Positions 1 to 7,718 of a stretch of DNA of 37,055 nt are shown here, piece by piece. The DNA is from Acidobacteriota bacterium (GTDB taxonomy: Bacteria > Acidobacteriota > Polarisedimenticolia > J045), in contig JALOKP010000056.1 of assembly GCA_025456425.1 (NCBI GenBank), positions 1-37,055 of the forward strand, in the 5' to 3' direction. The position numbers were made by a program, and so were the translations under genes. A model generated the notes under the pieces. It did not search any database. It was given only the letters and a program-made list of their open reading frames with translations, and was not told the origin of the DNA. Within the stretch, counting starts at the first letter, position 1; every line of letters begins with the position of its first letter.

Positions 1-1775
1 TGCCCCTGCAGCTCGATCCCCTGGTGGACCGTCTTCCCGGCGTTGACCGTCCGCGGGTTGCCGTCGTCGTCGATCCCCGCGCCGTAGACCAGCTCGTCCT
101 TGAAGTCCATCCGGTAGAGGTTGACGCCGAAGCGGTTCGCGCCGCGCGCGAAGCCGGCGCCGGCCTCGTAGGAGACCAGCCGCTCCGGCTTGGCAAAGGG
201 ATCGGCGTAGCGGGTCAGGCTCAGCCGCTCGGCGAACAGCTCCTCGGGCCGCACGAACGGGTCCTGCTGGTCCCAGATGTCGCGCGTCCGCGGCTCGCTG
301 GCGGCGGTCGAGACCGAGCCGTAGAGGTTCCAGTCGGGCGAGAGGTTCCAGTTGACGCCGAGCCGCGGCAGCAGGAAGGCGTAGTCGGCCTCGTACGACA
401 GCCCGCGGATCGCGTCGTCCTTCATCTCGTAGCGGTGGAACGCGCCCGCCAGCTCGCCGCTCACGACGAGCGCCGGGGTCGCGCTCCAGCTCTCGCGCAG
501 GTAGACCGTCGCGGTCGCCTTGGTGTTGACGTAGTCGTAGAGCGCCAGGTCGTCCCTCAGCGGCGTCCCCTCGACGGAGCCCTCGGTCACGTTCCCCTGG
601 TGGTGGCCGCGGTAGGCCCGCAGCTCGATCCCCGTGACCAGCTCGCCGTTCCCGTGCTGCCACGCCAGCCGCGGGATCCAGCCCAACTGGCGCTCGGCGA
701 TCTCGCGCTTGCGCCAGGCCCCGTCGACCAGCACCGCGGCGGTCGGGAAGCCGGACGGGTCGAACGCCGTCGCCGCCAGGAACTCCGCGTTGAATTGGCG
801 GTAGTAGCCGCCGCCGCCGACCAGGTAGGCGGTGTTCGAGAGCGCCAGGTCGGGGCGGATCTGCCAGTCGTGGATCACCTCGAAGCGCGGCTGGAAGTAG
901 TGGTCGGTCTCGCCGGGGCGCAGGAAGTTCACCTTCCGGTCGACCTCGGTGTCGCCGGTGACGTCGCCGTCGAGGTACTCCTTCGGCACCCCGAGGTAGG
1001 CCAGCTGCAGGTCCTCGGGCCCGCCGTAGAGGTGGATCCGCGTCGTCGATCGCGCGCCGAAGTGCTCGACCGCCAGGAAGGCCATCGCGTGCCGGGTCCA
1101 GGCGTCGTCGCGGTAGCCCTCGCTGGTGATCCGCGAGACGCGCGCCAGCCAGGCCCAGTCGGCGCCGAGCGGGCCGCCGTACTCCAGCGCGACCCGGTCG
1201 GTCCCGAACGAGCCGACGCCGAGCAGCACTTCCCCCTGCTCCGAGCGCGAGAGGTGCCGGGTCTGCATGTTCACCGAGCCGCCGACCGCGGGCGAGCCGT
1301 ACTGCGACATCCCCGGCCCGCGTTTCACCTGCAGCCCGTCGAGCGTCCCGGCCAGGCCGGCGTAGTCGACGAAGTAGACCTGCTGCGCCTCGGGCGTGTT
1401 GAGCGGCACGCCGTTGACCGTCACGGCGATCCGCCGCTGGTCGAAGCCGCGCAGGCTGAAGTAGCTGTAGCCGACGCCGTTGCCGGCGTCGCTGTAGGCG
1501 TAGCCGCCGGGCAGCTCGGCCAGCAGCATCGCCGTGTCCTGCGCGTGGTCGAGCGCGGCGATCTCTTCGCGGTCCAGCTCGGAGAACGAGATCGCGTCGC
1601 GCCGCGCCTCGGCGCGCGTCGCGGTGACGGTGACCTCCTCGACGATCTCCGGCTGGGGAGGCGGCGGAGCCGCGGCGGCCGGCGCAGCGGCGGCGGTCCC
1701 GTCCGGATCCGCGCCCGCGGCGAGCGCGGCCGGGACGGCGGCGAGAAGGGCGAGCAACGCGAGGGAGCGGATCAC
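1..1775 (-). CDS. TonB-dependent outer-membrane receptor, probably for thiamin or a precursor (C-terminus off the window)
   Basis: About 591 codons are visible. The frame starts at GTG 1775 behind GGGAGG (1785-1780). A hydrophobic Ala/Leu signal peptide is followed by a Pro/Ala spacer and a TonB-box-like EEVTVTATR. The plug domain includes the motifs GYSYFSLRGFDQRRIAVTVN, GVPLNTPEAQQVYFVDY and QYGSPAVGGSVNMQTR. The rest is beta-barrel; the last residues seen (AGKTVHQGIELQG) are typical of a late barrel strand, so probably only the last strands are missing. The family moves scarce nutrients across the outer membrane using TonB energy. The TPP riboswitch directly upstream implies thiamin, a phosphate ester or a pyrimidine/thiazole precursor as substrate; the sequence alone does not fix which. 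Divergent from the ECF sigma gene. Confidence 0.9.
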   Translation of the reverse strand, partial: MIRSLALLALLAAVPAALAAGADPDGTAAAAPAAAAPPPPQPEIVEEVTVTATRAEARRDAISFSELDREEIAALDHAQDTAMLLAELPGGYAYSDAGNGVGYSYFSLRGFDQRRIAVTVNGVPLNTPEAQQVYFVDYAGLAGTLDGLQVKRGPGMSQYGSPAVGGSVNMQTRHLSRSEQGEVLLGVGSFGTDRVALEYGGPLGADWAWLARVSRITSEGYRDDAWTRHAMAFLAVEHFGARSTTRIHLYGGPEDLQLAYLGVPKEYLDGDVTGDTEVDRKVNFLRPGETDHYFQPRFEVIHDWQIRPDLALSNTAYLVGGGGYYRQFNAEFLAATAFDPSGFPTAAVLVDGAWRKREIAERQLGWIPRLAWQHGNGELVTGIELRAYRGHHQGNVTEGSVEGTPLRDDLALYDYVNTKATATVYLRESWSATPALVVSGELAGAFHRYEMKDDAIRGLSYEADYAFLLPRLGVNWNLSPDWNLYGSVSTAASEPRTRDIWDQQDPFVRPEELFAERLSLTRYADPFAKPERLVSYEAGAGFARGANRFGVNLYRMDFKDELVYGAGIDDDGNPRTVNAGKTVHQGIELQG

Positions 1776-1779
1776 GGCG

Positions 1780-1804
1780 CCTCCCACCGGGCCTGCGCGG
1801 GAGG
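1780..1804 (-). promoter_or_regulatory. Possible Shine-Dalgarno-sequestering hairpin of the TPP-controlled receptor
   Basis: On the minus strand CCTCCC (1804-1799) is the exact complement of the ribosome binding site GGGAGG (1785-1780), with a 13-base loop. Pairing would hide the site four bases ahead of the GTG start. No U-tract terminator is seen between the aptamer and the gene, so translational control is the simpler reading. How the aptamer would switch this hairpin is not clear from the sequence. Confidence 0.5.
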
Positions 1805-1841
1805 AAGACGCTTCGCGGGGATCGACGGGATCTTCGCGGCG

Positions 1842-1930
1842 CGTCCCGTTTCCCTACGCTGGCATGACCCAGATCAGGTTCTAGGGTGTTCTCTCAGCCC
1901 GGTTGTCTCCCGGGCACCCCTAACGGAACG
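1842..1930 (-). promoter_or_regulatory. TPP riboswitch (THI element)
   Basis: On the minus strand the hallmarks occur in order: GGGGTGCCCGGG, then GGGCTGAGA, then ACCCT, AGAACCTGATCTGGGTCATG and CCAGCGTAGGGAA. The closing helix P1 is nine pairs: 1930-1922 with 1850-1842, one of them a wobble. This is the conserved thiamin-pyrophosphate aptamer. It lies 66 bases upstream of the TonB-dependent receptor start and is expected to lower its expression when TPP is abundant. The 3' strand of P1 (1849-1844, ACGGGA) can instead pair with 1830-1825 (TCCCGT), which gives a possible alternative fold. Confidence 0.95.
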
Positions 1931-2047
1931 CTCCGACCTTACGACCACGGGGTGCGGCTGGCAAGCCGGCCGCGCCGCCGCCCCGGCCCGAGGCGCTATC
2001 CTGTCCGGGCCTGACCTGACGATGACTCGTCCCGGGGGACGGAGACG

Positions 2048-2653
2048 GTGGTGAGTTCCAGCCAGCCGAGCGCCGGGCCGGAAGGGCCGGACGACGCGGC
2101 CCTCGTACGCGCCTGCCTCGCGGGCGACGACGCGGCGTGGGAGGCGGTCGTCCGCCGCTACCGCCGCCTGATCTACTCGATCCCGGTCGCGTACCGGCTG
2201 CCGCCGGACCTGGCCGACGAGATCTTCCAGCGGGTGGCGGTCAAGCTGCTCGAGCACCTCCCCCGCCTGCGCCGCGTCGAGTCGCTGGCCTCGTGGCTGG
2301 CCACGGTCGCGAGGCACGAGTGCCAGGCGCTGCGGCGCGAGGGCTCGCGCTTCGCGGACCGCGACGCGGAGACGGTGCTCGCCCAGGCCGAGGCGCCGCC
2401 GCAGGACCTGGCCGAGGCGCTCGGCGCGGTCGAGCGCGAGCACGCCCTGGCGCTGGCGCTGGAGCGGATCGGCGAGCCCTGCCGGGGGCTGCTCAGCGCG
2501 CTGTACCTGGAAGAGCCCGCCCCCTCGTACCAGGAGATCGCGGCGCGGCTGGGGCGCCCGGTCGGGTCCCTCGGCCCGACCCGGTCCCGCTGCCTGGCCA
2601 AGCTCCAGAAGCTCTACCTGGCCGGGGGGGGCCCCGCCCTCGAAGGGGACTGA
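2048..2653 (+). CDS. ECF-type RNA polymerase sigma factor
   Basis: 201 residues, usual ECF length. Region 2 (about residues 18-100) includes LVRACLAGDDAAWEAVVRRY, the core-binding DLADEIFQRVAVKLLEHL and the promoter-melting stretch SLASWLATVARHE. Region 4 (about 140-195) is a helix-turn-helix, YQEIAARLGRPVGSLGPTRS. There is no membrane segment. Two tandem GTG codons (2048, 2051) can start it; GGAG at 2041-2044 fits 2051 slightly better. It begins the plus-strand block with the CHAT and subtilase genes and has no classical ZAS or FecR anti-sigma beside it. It likely directs transcription of the block or of unlinked targets. The target promoter is unknown. Confidence 0.9.
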   Translation: MVSSSQPSAGPEGPDDAALVRACLAGDDAAWEAVVRRYRRLIYSIPVAYRLPPDLADEIFQRVAVKLLEHLPRLRRVESLASWLATVARHECQALRREGSRFADRDAETVLAQAEAPPQDLAEALGAVEREHALALALERIGEPCRGLLSALYLEEPAPSYQEIAARLGRPVGSLGPTRSRCLAKLQKLYLAGGGPALEGD

Positions 2654-2662
2654 AACCCGGCG

Positions 2663-2671
2663 GTATCAGCC
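2663..2671 (+). promoter_or_regulatory. Shared motif GTATCAGCC upstream of the beta-rich/CHAT genes
   Basis: GTATCAGCC lies in the 106-base gap after the sigma-factor gene, about 90 bases ahead of ATG 2760. The same core, in the same orientation relative to the downstream gene, appears before the P-loop gene and the Crp/Fnr gene. It is followed by a G-rich run. Its role (promoter element, regulator site or leader) is unknown. Confidence 0.3.
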
Positions 2672-2759
2672 GGGGGGGGCCCGGCTCTAGAGGGTGTCGG
2701 ATCTGGGCACGGCGCGGCCTCCGGGGGAACCGGCGGGCCGCGGGGTCGGAGGGAACGAG

Positions 2760-3275
2760 ATGAAGCGACGCACGCGCGCGGCCGATCCCGAGCGGCTCGC
2801 GCCCCACCTGAAGGGGAAGCACCTCGTGGAGCCGCCGGCGGCGACGCTCCACCAGGCGATCGCCCTGCGCAGCCTGCTGCCGAGGCCGGAGACGGCGCGC
2901 CGCGGGTTCCTGGCGACGCTGCTGTTCGACTCGCTGGCCGCGCCGCTCCCGGCCGGGGTCCGCGGGAGCGCCCTCACCGAGCGCCGCCTGCTCTACCGGC
3001 TGGAGGGGGGCGACGGCGCGTGCGAACTCGACCTGCTGATCCGCAGCCGGGCCGGGAAGGTCGAGCTGGCGGGCCAGTTCCTCCCTCCGATCGACGGCGC
3101 GGCGGTCGCGGTGCGCGCCGGCCGCTCGGTCCGGCGCCAGGCGCTGGGCGAGGCCGGCGACTTCCTGTTCCGCGCCCTCGCGGCGCCGCGCGCCGGGCTG
3201 GCGCTGACCCTCGAGATCGACGGCCGGGAGGCGGCCGTGATCGAGGGGATCGCGCCCGCCTCCGGCGCCCCCTGA
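2760..3275 (+). CDS. Small beta-rich protein between the ECF sigma and CHAT genes, function unknown
   Basis: 171 residues from ATG 2760 behind GGAGGGAAC; an earlier in-frame start at 2694 lacks such a site. The N-terminal half is basic and helical. The C-terminal half reads as alternating short beta strands, for example LLYRLEGGDGACELDLLIRS, VELAGQFLPP and LALTLEIDGREAAVIEGI. No signal peptide, membrane helix or metal cluster is visible. Its place, one base before the CHAT gene and after the sigma gene, suggests a partner or adaptor of either (inference). An Ig-like fold is possible. I do not recognise the family with certainty. Confidence 0.75.
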   Translation: MKRRTRAADPERLAPHLKGKHLVEPPAATLHQAIALRSLLPRPETARRGFLATLLFDSLAAPLPAGVRGSALTERRLLYRLEGGDGACELDLLIRSRAGKVELAGQFLPPIDGAAVAVRAGRSVRRQALGEAGDFLFRALAAPRAGLALTLEIDGREAAVIEGIAPASGAP

Positions 3276-3276
3276 G

Positions 3277-6138
3277 ATGTCCGCCGCGCGCCGCGCCCCG
3301 CGCCGCCCCTTCGACGCGGAACGGCTCGCGGCGCTCGAGGCGCGCTTCGCCGACCTGTCGCGCACCGACGCGGCGCGTGCCGCGGTGGCCGCGGCCAGGC
3401 TCGCGCGCTACGCGGGCGCGACGGGCGACCCCCGCGCGGCCGGGGCGGCCGAGCACGCGGCCGGCGTGCTGGCCCACCTCGCGGGCCGCACGGGCGCGGC
3501 GCAGCGGCACCTGCGGCGCGCCTTCGCGATCTTCCGTGACGCCGATCGGCCGCTCGACGCCGGCGACGCGCAGCGGGTGCTGGTCGACGTCGCGGTGCAG
3601 GCCGGCGACGCGCCGGCCGCGCGGGCTGCGGCGCGGGCCGCGCGGGCCTGCTACGCGCGCGCCGGCGAGGCCGGCCCGCGGCGGCTCGGCGCGCTGGCGC
3701 TGAACCTGGGGAACCTCCACCACCGGCTCGACCGCCACCGCGAGGCGCTCGCCGCCTACCGCGAGGCCCGCGGCTGGTACGCGCGCGCCCGCGAGCCGCG
3801 CCGGCTGGCGTTCGTCGACTACAACGAGGCCAACATCCTCGCGACGCTCGATCGCACCCCCGTGGCGCGGCGCGGCTACGAGGCGGCGCGCGCGGTCTTC
3901 GCGGCCGAGCGGCTGACGGCGCTGGAGCTGCAGGCCGACTACGCGCTGGCCGGCCTCGACCTGCTCGAAGGACGGCTCGACCCCGCGCTGGCGCGGCTCG
4001 AGGCGGTCCGGGCCCGGCAGGCCGGGCTGGGGGACCCGCTCGGCGCCGCGCATTGCGAGCTGGACGCGGCCGAGGCGCTCTTGCGCCTCAACCGCGCCGA
4101 GGAGGCGGACCTCCGGGCCCGCTCTGCGGCTGCCGCGTTCACCCGGGCGCGGCGGCGCGGCGACCTGGCGCAGGCGCTCGGCGCGCGCGGCGGTGCCGCG
4201 CTGCAGTTGGGCCGGCCGGCCGTCGCGGCCCGGCTGTTCGCGCGCGGCCGCGCGCTGCTCGACGCCGAGGGGAACCGCGTCGGCGCGGCGCTGCTGGCGG
4301 TCGGCCAGGCCCAGGCGCTGCTCGCCGCGGCGGACCGCGTGGCTTCGCGCGACGCGGCGCGGCGTGCGGCGGCGCGCGCGGCGGCGCTCGCGGGCGGCGC
4401 GGCGGCGCTGCTCTCGCGGCGCGGCCTGGCGTCGCGCGCGGCGCGGGCGCTGGCGGTCGCGGCGGCGGCCGAGCGCGACGCGGGGCGCCCGGGGCGGGCC
4501 GCGGCGCGCGCGGCGGAAGCGCTCCGGATCGCGCGGCGGCGGCGCGACCCGCGGGTCGAGCTGGGGGCGCGGGTGGTGCTGGCGTCGCTGGCCGAGCGCG
4601 CCGGCCGACTCGACGCGGCCTTCCGTGAACTGGCAGCGGCCGACCGCTGCATCGCGCGGATGCGCGCCGGGGTCTCGACGGAAGAGAGTCGGCTCGCCTT
4701 CGCGCTCGACAAGGGCGCGGTCTACGAGGCGATCCTGTCCAACCGGCTGCGGCGCGGCGGGGCGCGCGCCGTGCGCCAGGCCCTGGCCTTCGCCGAGCGC
4801 GGCAAGGCGCGGGCGCTGGCCGAGCAGATCGCGCGCGGTCCGCGCGGCGCCGGCGGCGCGCGCCGCGCCGGCGCGCGCAAGCTCGCCGCGCGGCTCGAGG
4901 AGCTGGAGCGCGAGCTGGCGGTCGCCGAGGCGCGGCTGGAGGGGAGCGAGGTCCCGGCCGGCGTGCGCGCCGAGGCCGGCTCGCGGCTGTCGCGGCTGGT
5001 CGTCGAGCGCGCCGGCGCGCTGGCGCGCCTGGCGGCGGAGGACCCGCTGGCGGCACTCCTGCTCGGCGGCGAGGTTCCGGGGCCGGCCGCCGCGATGGCG
5101 GCGTTGCGGCCGGACGAGGTCGTGCTCGAGTACGCGGTGGCCGACGGGCGCTTCCAGCTCTTCGCGATCGAGCGCGGCCGGGTCGAGGCGTTCCGCAACC
5201 TCGCGACGGTCGCCGAAGTGCACGACCTGGCCGACCGCCTGCGCTTCCAGCTCGGCCGCGGCGTGCTGGGCGACGCCTTCCACGGCACGCACGAGCGCGC
5301 GATCCACGACGCCTGCCGGCTCTACCTGGGGCGGCTCCACGACGCGCTGCTCGGTCCCCTGGACGGGCGCTTCCACGGCCGCGCGCTGCGGATCGTGCCG
5401 CACGGCGCGCTGCACGGCCTGCCGTTCCACGCCTTCGAGTCGGGCGGCGTGCCGCTGATCGAGCACGGCCCGGTCTCCTACGCGCCGAGTCTCGCGGTGC
5501 TGGCGCTGCTGGCGCGGCCGCGGCGCGGCGCGGTGCGCACCGCCGCGCCGCTCGTGCTGGGCGTCGCCGACCGGCGCGCGCCGGCGATCGAGGCGGAGGT
5601 CGAGGCGGTCGGGCGGCGGCTCGGCGGGGCCGTCGTGCTGCGCGGGCCGGAGGCGACGCGGGCCGCCCTGGACGCGGCCGGGGCGAGCCCCCCGGTCCTT
5701 CACGTCGCCTGTCACGGGATGTTCGCCGAGTCCGGCGCGTTCACCGGGGCGCTGCGGCTGGGGGACACCTGGATTGCCTTACCAGATATTTACAGGCTGC
5801 AGGGGACGGCCGAGATCGTCGTCCTCTCGGGGTGCGACACCGGGCGCGGCACGGTACATTCCGGGGACGAGTGGGTCAGCCTGGTCCGCGGATTCCTGCA
5901 GGCCGGGGCGCGAACGGTGGTGGCCGCGATGTGGGACGTGCACGACCTGTCCGCAGCCCGGACGATGGATGACTTCTACGCCCGGCTCGCCGAGGGTGAG
6001 CCGGTCGGGACGGCGCTCGCCGCAGCGCAGCTTCAGGCCCGCCGGCGGGACCCTTCGCCGCTGCGCTGGGCCCCGTTCATGGTGGTCGGAAACCCCTGGA
6101 CGCGGTGGCCCGCCGCGAGCCGATCGGCGGTCGCGTGA
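3277..6138 (+). CDS. TPR-CHAT caspase-like protease
   Basis: 953 residues with no signal peptide or membrane helix, so probably cytoplasmic. Residues about 20-560 are degenerate tetratricopeptide helices (for example LNLGNLHHRLDRHREALAAY). A charged helical region follows, then a C-terminal CHAT domain (about 620-945). The caspase-type dyad is intact: His813 in HVACHG and Cys853 in LSGCDTG. CHAT proteins are clan CD peptidases; the TPR-CHAT protein Csx29 of Craspase is a characterised relative whose TPR part gates activity. Here the TPR array may sense a partner. The gene starts one base after the preceding stop and shares a GTGA overlap with the subtilase gene. Substrate unknown; the neighbouring beta-rich protein and sigma factor are candidates (inference). 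Confidence 0.92.
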   Translation: MSAARRAPRRPFDAERLAALEARFADLSRTDAARAAVAAARLARYAGATGDPRAAGAAEHAAGVLAHLAGRTGAAQRHLRRAFAIFRDADRPLDAGDAQRVLVDVAVQAGDAPAARAAARAARACYARAGEAGPRRLGALALNLGNLHHRLDRHREALAAYREARGWYARAREPRRLAFVDYNEANILATLDRTPVARRGYEAARAVFAAERLTALELQADYALAGLDLLEGRLDPALARLEAVRARQAGLGDPLGAAHCELDAAEALLRLNRAEEADLRARSAAAAFTRARRRGDLAQALGARGGAALQLGRPAVAARLFARGRALLDAEGNRVGAALLAVGQAQALLAAADRVASRDAARRAAARAAALAGGAAALLSRRGLASRAARALAVAAAAERDAGRPGRAAARAAEALRIARRRRDPRVELGARVVLASLAERAGRLDAAFRELAAADRCIARMRAGVSTEESRLAFALDKGAVYEAILSNRLRRGGARAVRQALAFAERGKARALAEQIARGPRGAGGARRAGARKLAARLEELERELAVAEARLEGSEVPAGVRAEAGSRLSRLVVERAGALARLAAEDPLAALLLGGEVPGPAAAMAALRPDEVVLEYAVADGRFQLFAIERGRVEAFRNLATVAEVHDLADRLRFQLGRGVLGDAFHGTHERAIHDACRLYLGRLHDALLGPLDGRFHGRALRIVPHGALHGLPFHAFESGGVPLIEHGPVSYAPSLAVLALLARPRRGAVRTAAPLVLGVADRRAPAIEAEVEAVGRRLGGAVVLRGPEATRAALDAAGASPPVLHVACHGMFAESGAFTGALRLGDTWIALPDIYRLQGTAEIVVLSGCDTGRGTVHSGDEWVSLVRGFLQAGARTVVAAMWDVHDLSAARTMDDFYARLAEGEPVGTALAAAQLQARRRDPSPLRWAPFMVVGNPWTRWPAASRSAVA

Positions 6139-7718
6139 GCGCCCGCAGCGAAAGCAGGTCGCGCGTGGTCCGTTGCTGCGCCTCGTTCCTCCTCGTCGCG
6201 GCCCTGCTGGCCGGCCTCGCGGCCGCGCCGGCGCTCGCCGTCGATCCGCACCACGCGGTCCCCGGCGAGATCCTGGTCGAACTCACCCCGACGGCCTCCC
6301 CCGCCGCGGTCGCGGCGCGCTACGGCCTCACGCTGCTCGACGGGATCGAGGTCTGGCAGATCTGGCTGATGGGTGCGCCGGCCGGCTCGAGCGTCGCGGC
6401 GATCACCCAGTCGATGGCCAACGACCCCGACGTGGTGTCTGCCGAAACCCATCACCGCTACGAGATCCCGGAAGGGGTCCAGCGCACGATCGCCGACCTC
6501 GACCGTTCGATCACGCTGGACCAGTTCCGGCTGCAGCCGGCCGCAACGCTGGTCCGGACCCAGGCCGCGCACGCCGTCGAAACCGGGTCCGGGGTGGTCG
6601 TGGCGGTCCTCGACACCGGCCTCGCCTTCAACCACGCCGAACTGCGGCCGTGGCTGCTGCTCCCCGGCGTCAACGTGGTCCGGCTCGAAGGGGGCGGGGC
6701 GAACGTCCGTCCCAACGGCCTCGACGACGACGGCGACGGCCTCGCCGACGAGGCGCTGCACCACGGCAGCTTCGTCGCCGGGCTGGTCCACCTCGCAGCC
6801 CCGCACGCCCGGATCCTGCCGATCCGCGTGCTCGACGAGGAGGGCTACGGCACCGGCTTCTCGCTGGCGAAGGGGATCCTCGAGGCGATCCGCGGCGGGG
6901 CCCGCGTGATCAACCTCTCGCTGACGCTCGAGCAGGCCTCGGGGGTCGCGGCGAAGGCGCTGCGCGAGGCGCACGCGGCCGGGATCGCGATCGTCGGCGC
7001 GGCCGGCAACCGCGACCTGTCGACCGTCGACTTCCCCGCCTCGCACGACAAGGTGATCGCGGTCGCGGCGGTCGACGATGCGAAGGTCCGCACGACCTTC
7101 AGCAATTACAGCTCCAAGGTCGACCTGTCGGCCCCGGGCCAGTCCGAGATCTCGATCGCCGACGACGCCGGCTACGGCCGCTGGTCGGGGACCTCGTTCG
7201 CGGCGCCGCTGGTCAGCGGCGGCGCGGCGCTGCTGCTCGACCGCTACCCGGGGCTCGACCCCGACGCCGTGCGCAACGCGCTGCGCGACACGGCGCAGCC
7301 CGATGCCAACCCGGAGGAGTTCGACGGGAAGATGGGGACCGGCGTGCTCGACCTCGACGCCGTCGCCCGCGTCGTGCTCTCCGACCGCACCAGCCTCAAG
7401 CTGCGGCGCGACCCGGGCGGCAGCGTCGCCACGTGGAGCCCCGTGCTGGGCGCGACCGGCTACGACCTGGTCCGCGGCGACGTCGCGGCGCTGCGGCTCG
7501 CGTGGGACCGGGTCGATCTGGGCCCCGTGACCTGCCTGGCCGATTCGAGCGCGGCGACCGACACCGCGGCCGCGCCGGACGGCGCGCTGCCGACCCCGGG
7601 GCAGGCTTTCTTCTACCTCTTCCGCGACAACGCCAGCGCCCCCAACCAGGCCTCCTATGGGACCGACAGCGCGGGCCGCAGCCGGACCGCCGGCAGTGGC
7701 GACTGCGCCGCGCGCTAG
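6135..7718 (+). CDS. Secreted S8 (subtilisin-like) serine protease
   Basis: 527 residues from GTG 6135, which overlaps the CHAT stop as GTGA; an upstream GTG at 6105 is possible. A signal peptide (core ASFLLVAALLAGLAAAPALA) precedes a propeptide-like region (PGEILVELTPTASPAAVAAR). The catalytic triad is complete: Asp160 (VAVLDTG), His210 (HHGSFVAG) and Ser354 (GTSFAAPLVSGG), with oxyanion Asn in GAAGN. After about residue 415 a beta-rich tail ends in FFYLFRDNASAPNQASYG. A related tail occurs on two other secreted proteins in this window. It probably acts in the periplasm or outside. Coupling to an intracellular CHAT protease and a peptide-type ABC importer suggests it generates peptides that feed into signalling or uptake. 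Confidence 0.93.
   Translation: MSARSESRSRVVRCCASFLLVAALLAGLAAAPALAVDPHHAVPGEILVELTPTASPAAVAARYGLTLLDGIEVWQIWLMGAPAGSSVAAITQSMANDPDVVSAETHHRYEIPEGVQRTIADLDRSITLDQFRLQPAATLVRTQAAHAVETGSGVVVAVLDTGLAFNHAELRPWLLLPGVNVVRLEGGGANVRPNGLDDDGDGLADEALHHGSFVAGLVHLAAPHARILPIRVLDEEGYGTGFSLAKGILEAIRGGARVINLSLTLEQASGVAAKALREAHAAGIAIVGAAGNRDLSTVDFPASHDKVIAVAAVDDAKVRTTFSNYSSKVDLSAPGQSEISIADDAGYGRWSGTSFAAPLVSGGAALLLDRYPGLDPDAVRNALRDTAQPDANPEEFDGKMGTGVLDLDAVARVVLSDRTSLKLRRDPGGSVATWSPVLGATGYDLVRGDVAALRLAWDRVDLGPVTCLADSSAATDTAAAPDGALPTPGQAFFYLFRDNASAPNQASYGTDSAGRSRTAGSGDCAAR

Noticed and set aside
24-2054. Long plus-strand frame opposite the TonB receptor
   Set aside because: Arg/Val/Gly-rich shadow of the receptor gene; it also runs through the riboswitch.
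2725-2745. GGAAC...GTC resembling an ECF-type promoter before the beta-rich gene
   Set aside because: The spacer is 14 bases, shorter than usual for ECF promoters, and GGAAC and GTC are common by chance here.
2974-5715. 913-residue minus-strand frame opposite the CHAT gene
   Set aside because: Low-complexity Arg/Ala/Pro composition; it covers the catalogued TPR-CHAT protein on the other strand.
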